Source: Planctomycetia bacterium (lineage in GTDB: Bacteria; Planctomycetota; Phycisphaerae; UBA1845; UTPLA1). Taken from it: a DNA stretch of 64,000 bases. Position 1 is the stretch's first letter, and the number at the start of each line of letters is the position of its first letter. A program made the translations under genes and the position numbers. The stretch is from the NCBI GenBank assembly GCA_015075745.1, contig JABTTW010000001.1, forward strand, positions 930,001-994,000, given 5' to 3'. Of the stretch, positions 61,013 through 64,000 are shown piece after piece. Below the pieces are notes generated by a model. That model searched no databases, was not told where the DNA came from, and worked only from the letters and a program-made list of their open reading frames with translations.

Positions 61013-62603
61013 CCCGCATATTTCATCAGTGATCTTCGAATGGTGATGGACGGAGTTTTTCGGCTTTGTGCGTGAGCGGAGGGACGAAGGTGGAGGTTGG
61101 AGCGCGCAGGGCCCCCTTACCCCCAAGCGGTGATCAGGTTGTTTTTCGGGTCATGATGGGGCGGGCGGGATCAGGCGGAGTCGTGGAACCAGGGATCGCC
61201 ACAGGTCCTGCAGGGGGCAGCTGCTCGACAGTCGCAGTACGACGCGGCGCACGGAGACGACCACCCGCGCGGCGACCTTGAAGAGTTTCAGGCGAATGGT
61301 GTTCACCTGGGCCTCGGCCAGTTCGGTGCCGGCCAGGGCCGTGCGGCGCAGCGTTTCCACCAGGACGTAGGCCGCCGAGGACAACAGCAGCCGGAACTGA
61401 TTGGCCAGGAAGGCGTGGCAACTGGTGCGATCGGCGAAGAGCCCGAGCTGCTGCTCCTTGATGCGGTTCTCCATGTCGCCGCGGGCCGTGTACAGACCGT
61501 CGTAGATATCGTTCGGCGTGCGGTCGGTCAGGTTGGTCACCACGAATCGAACGTTGGGCCCCTGAACCAGCCGCTCGGCCTTGACGATCACGCGGCGCGG
61601 GCGATCCCAGGTCTGCGCCGCGTACTCGATCTCGTGGAAGTTCCGCACCTTCTGCTGCGTGGTGGCGAACTGGGCCTCGGCCGCCTGCATGAAGGACTCG
61701 GCCGCTTTCTCCAGGACGGTGTTGCGGGCCAGGCCCAGCACGTACTTGACGCCGTGCCGGTCGCACCATTTCATCATTCGCCGGCGGCAGAAGCCGGAAT
61801 CCCCGCGGACGATGATCCGCACCCCGGGCCACGCCTGTCGCAAGCGCTGCACCAGCAGCTTCAGGATGGGCCAGGCGTGATGGGCCCCGTCGATGTTGCT
61901 GGGCCGCAGGTAGGAGACCAGCAGCCGCGAGCCGCAGAACACATACAGCGGTAGGAAGCAGTGGTGGTCGTAATAGCCGTGGAAGAAGCGGCCTTCCTGG
62001 TTGCCGTGGATCGGATCGTCGGTCGCGTCGAAGTCGAGGATCAATTCCTCCGGCGGCGATTCATAGGACGCGATGAACTGCTCCACCAGCACACGCGACA
62101 TTCGTGCCAGGTCGCCGCGCGTGACGCGGTTCTCCAGCCGGCACAAGGTCGGACTGCTGGCCAGCGGCTCATCCGCGCTCGGCGGCCGCCCGGTCAGGAC
62201 CGCCAGCACGGGATCGCTCCGCAGGGCTTGATGGTCGTTGAGATCTTCGTAGCCCATCGCAATGGCAAAGATGCGCTGGGCCAGCATGACCCGCTGGTCA
62301 TGTTGAATTCGGGCCGGATCACGCGGGTCGTTGATGACCCCGGCCAGTTGATCGACCAGGCCCAGACGCCGCTCGACCTCCCGAAGCAGCAGACCCCCGG
62401 CGTCTGAGGTGAGCGTTCCGCCTGTGAAATCGGCCACGATTTTCTTGCGGCCGAGACTGGAAAAGAACATCGGTTTGCTGTTACAGTCTGTCACGAAAAA
62501 GCCTCCCTGCCTATGGACCGGAATGTTCTTACGAAACCCCAGTCTACAAGGCTTCGAGGCTTTTTCTATTCCTATTCAACGCCGACCTGATGAAATATTC
62601 GGG
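61013..62603 (-). mobile_element. IS1380-family insertion sequence
   Basis: A 1591-bp element bounded by 17-bp terminal inverted repeats with 16 matches (CCCGCATATTTCATCAG at 61013-61029; the reverse complement of 62587-62603 reads CCCGAATATTTCATCAG) and a 4-bp target duplication ATAA on each side. It contains one transposase gene. Intact ends, gene and duplications suggest recent insertion. It lies between the secreted Ig-like protein and a 346-residue gene, in what was probably the latter's upstream region. Confidence 0.88.
61151..62494 (-). CDS. IS1380-family transposase
   Basis: A 447-residue DDE transposase with the IS1380-type order: LTSDAGGLLLREVERRLG near the N-terminus, AMGYEDLNDHQALRSDPVLA, LILDFDATDDPIHGNQEG (first Asp), VRIIVRGDSGFCRRRMMKW (second Asp) and DGLYTARGDMENRIKEQQL (Glu). 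The frame is complete and undamaged. Downstream is a 138-bp non-coding end with the left inverted repeat. GC content matches the neighbourhood. Confidence 0.93.
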   Translation of the reverse strand: MTDCNSKPMFFSSLGRKKIVADFTGGTLTSDAGGLLLREVERRLGLVDQLAGVINDPRDPARIQHDQRVMLAQRIFAIAMGYEDLNDHQALRSDPVLAVLTGRPPSADEPLASSPTLCRLENRVTRGDLARMSRVLVEQFIASYESPPEELILDFDATDDPIHGNQEGRFFHGYYDHHCFLPLYVFCGSRLLVSYLRPSNIDGAHHAWPILKLLVQRLRQAWPGVRIIVRGDSGFCRRRMMKWCDRHGVKYVLGLARNTVLEKAAESFMQAAEAQFATTQQKVRNFHEIEYAAQTWDRPRRVIVKAERLVQGPNVRFVVTNLTDRTPNDIYDGLYTARGDMENRIKEQQLGLFADRTSCHAFLANQFRLLLSSAAYVLVETLRRTALAGTELAEAQVNTIRLKLFKVAARVVVSVRRVVLRLSSSCPLQDLWRSLVPRLRLIPPAPS

Positions 62604-62607
62604 ATAA
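62604..62607. repeat. Target-site duplication ATAA, right
   Basis: Matches 61009-61012. Confidence 0.8.
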
Positions 62608-62657
62608 GCGGGTCCGCACTGGCGAAAAGGCAGGTGGGCGGGTACGTTCTGGCCTTC

Positions 62658-63698
62658 ATGGCCATATCACTTAAGGAAGCGTTCAAGGCGTTCGGCTTTA
62701 CGCTTAGTCTGCCGGAGCGCCTGGTACGGTCCGCGGCTGTGGCGATTGGCGGAACGTCGAAGCTGCTCACCGACACGCTGATCCCCGAGCCTCTGCGAAA
62801 GACGACGGCTTACATCGCCATGGTCGGCAACAGCCAGCGATTCTTCATCGAAAAGATCGCCGAGGTGCAGGGCGCCTACGAGGTCTCACCGGATGGTGCG
62901 GGTTCTTTGCCGGAAAACTACATTCCACGGGCCATGGCGGGAAACGTCATCAATGCGGCCGGACTCTTCGCCGTTCACCTCTCGCCGTTGTGGGTCTTCG
63001 CGTTTGTGAGCGACATCGCCCACGGATCGAAGGCCTACCTCAATAAGCTCGTCGCCGAGTTGAAAGAGAACGGTGTTATCGACAAGGATGCACACATCAA
63101 GGAAGTGGACGAGCTTCTTGAGGCGCTCGGCAAGGCCGGCAAGGACACGGCGCAGGTGTTCGACCTGCCGCCGGTCGACGTCGCCTCGCTGGCGAAGTTG
63201 CGCGACGACCTGACGCGCGGATATTCCGGCGTCTTCAAGGAGGCCACCGACCTTCTGCCGCGCATCGATAATCTCTGGGCCAGGATGCAGTCGCTCGCCA
63301 GCCGGGACGGCGTGGCGATGGAGTCTGTCGTCGGGCTCATGACACTCGACCTGGAAGCCACCGCGGGCAAGGCGGTCGGCGCGGCCTTCGCGGTGGGCAA
63401 CGCAACGGCGGATGTCCTCTCCGAGACGATCTTCCAGTCTTACGGCGAGACGATCTATCGCATTCAGGAGCGCGGCGCGGTGACGTGTCTTGAGGAGGCG
63501 GGCAAGCCGTTCTTCGACGCGATCACGGCGCACTTGTCTTCGAACAAGCAGAGTTGGACCGAATGGGCACTGGGGAAGATCATGAGCCCGTTCGTGGGCG
63601 ATGAGGCCTCGGCACTTCCAACCTGTTCACCATCGCTTGCGACGCCCACGGAAGCGCCGAAGCCGAATGATCCTCCAGCAACCCCACCCATAAAGTGA
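62658..63698 (+). CDS. Hypothetical helical protein downstream of the IS
   Basis: A 346-residue protein without an assignable family. ATG 62658 is used; a longer frame from 62409 crosses into the IS end and is an artefact of the insertion. The protein is mostly alpha-helical with repeated Ala/Val-rich helices (LVRSAAVAIGGTSKLLTDTL, DLEATAGKAVGAAFAVGNAT) that could coat a surface or membrane, reminiscent of phasin-like proteins, without firm evidence. It ends with a Pro-rich tail. The IS lies 54 nt upstream of the start, so native transcription may be replaced by IS-derived transcription. Confidence 0.65.
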   Translation: MAISLKEAFKAFGFTLSLPERLVRSAAVAIGGTSKLLTDTLIPEPLRKTTAYIAMVGNSQRFFIEKIAEVQGAYEVSPDGAGSLPENYIPRAMAGNVINAAGLFAVHLSPLWVFAFVSDIAHGSKAYLNKLVAELKENGVIDKDAHIKEVDELLEALGKAGKDTAQVFDLPPVDVASLAKLRDDLTRGYSGVFKEATDLLPRIDNLWARMQSLASRDGVAMESVVGLMTLDLEATAGKAVGAAFAVGNATADVLSETIFQSYGETIYRIQERGAVTCLEEAGKPFFDAITAHLSSNKQSWTEWALGKIMSPFVGDEASALPTCSPSLATPTEAPKPNDPPATPPIK

Positions 63699-63790
63699 GC
63701 GGAACACTTCGCTAATCTGAGGATCGACGCAGCTTTACATCATTTTCTACTATTCGATGGCTCGCGTAAGGTACAAATTGAAAATCGTCA

Positions 63791-63816
63791 TTGACACAGC
63801 GGGGGGGGGATACAAT
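63791..63816 (+). promoter_or_regulatory. Promoter-like sequence with G9 tract in its spacer
   Basis: Consensus TTGACA (63791-63796) and TACAAT (63811-63816) are separated by 14 nt: CAGC, nine G and an A. The usual spacer is 17 nt. Slippage in the G run would change spacing and expression of the gene that begins at 63893. Confidence 0.55.
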
Positions 63817-63892
63817 ACCTGCAAATTGTACGTTTGCTGTCGCTTGGAAGCGAGTACAATCGGGCAGTTCATTTTCTATTAGAGAGGACATC

Positions 63893-64000
63893 ATGAAACG
63901 CTGTTTGTCGGGCCTAATTCTTTTACTATCAGTTAGTGCTGGTGGTATGGCGCAGCCCGTGTACGCTGAACCAGAATCGACGGTCCTGATCTATTTGGAT
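63893..64000 (+). CDS. Exported protein, 5' end only
   Basis: The first 36 residues of a gene that leaves the window: MKRCLSGLILLLSVSAGGMA followed by QPVYAEPESTVLIYLD. A signal peptide with cleavage after VYA is likely. AGAGAGGAC lies 4 nt before the ATG. A second -10-like TACAAT (63855-63860) lies nearer the gene than the promoter at 63791. Function cannot be judged. Confidence 0.7.
   Translation, partial: MKRCLSGLILLLSVSAGGMAQPVYAEPESTVLIYLD

Noticed and set aside
62409..62657. N-terminal extension of the 346-residue protein into the IS
   Set aside because: The extension is encoded by IS terminal sequence; the ATAA duplication shows where native sequence resumes (62604).

Overview
This 64 kb window is GC-rich, densely coded chromosomal DNA. 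It looks like a member of the Planctomycetota, close to the Phycisphaerae-type lineages. This is inferred from the gene mix: a PilM with a long extra C-terminal part beside PilO-like proteins, an STT3-type oligosaccharyltransferase, zinc-ribbon membrane proteins in tandem, HEAT/TPR/PQQ secreted proteins, and small (seleno)proteins. No rRNA, tRNA or CRISPR array was seen.

Layout. 1-1.9 kb: the 3' end of gatB, then a TIGR00725/LOG-family gene whose first 53 bp is duplicated on either side of a RAYT (REP-associated tyrosine transposase) element. 1.9-3.65 kb: three tandem paralogous zinc-ribbon membrane proteins with overlapping ends. 3.7-10.3 kb (minus): a ygeY-like hydrolase downstream of a type IV pilus-like set (pilM, a PilO/Amuc_1100-like protein and a third inner-membrane protein). 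10.6-18.2 kb (plus): a sodium:solute symporter, a double-kinase protein, a HEAT protein and an SGNH + MBOAT pair likely to acylate a surface polysaccharide. 18.2-27.9 kb: small units (TPR lipoprotein, stand-alone LigD-type phosphoesterase domain, EF-hand protein, large secreted protein, radical SAM protein, lipoprotein, DedA, DUF1003, galE). 28-32.5 kb: a possible 48-residue hydrophobic protein with its own terminator, STT3, and a zinc-ribbon/SPFH pair. 32.5-35.4 kb: two tandem dicarboxylate/amino-acid:cation symporters. 35.5-41 kb: L,D-transpeptidase, 5-formyl-THF cyclo-ligase, then a WecA/MraY-like transferase with an O-antigen-ligase-like protein. 41-47.6 kb: metallo-beta-lactamase-fold hydrolase, a 1445-residue PQQ-propeller protein and lysA.

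47.6-53.7 kb is accessory in character: a BRO/DinD-like gene, diverged repeats, a gene remnant, and two genes interrupted by an in-frame TGA that read as selenoproteins. One is an AhpD-like peroxidase-related protein (CxxU) and the other an ArsC-like protein (UxxC). Each has a stem-loop whose apical loop begins 23-24 nt after the TGA, as expected of a bacterial SECIS. A globin and a choline-monooxygenase-like Rieske protein lie beside them. 53.9-60.9 kb: heavy-metal P-type ATPase, an isolated nuoB-nuoC pair, TerC, a HAD lipoprotein and a secreted repeat protein. 61.0-62.6 kb: a complete IS1380-type element with 4-bp target duplications. At the right edge a signal-peptide gene starts downstream of a promoter-like sequence whose spacer holds a run of nine G.

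Several genes have a -10-like hexamer 6-10 nt before the ATG and no Shine-Dalgarno sequence, suggesting leaderless transcripts. Others (20756, 48515, 50697, 53661) have a good Shine-Dalgarno sequence.
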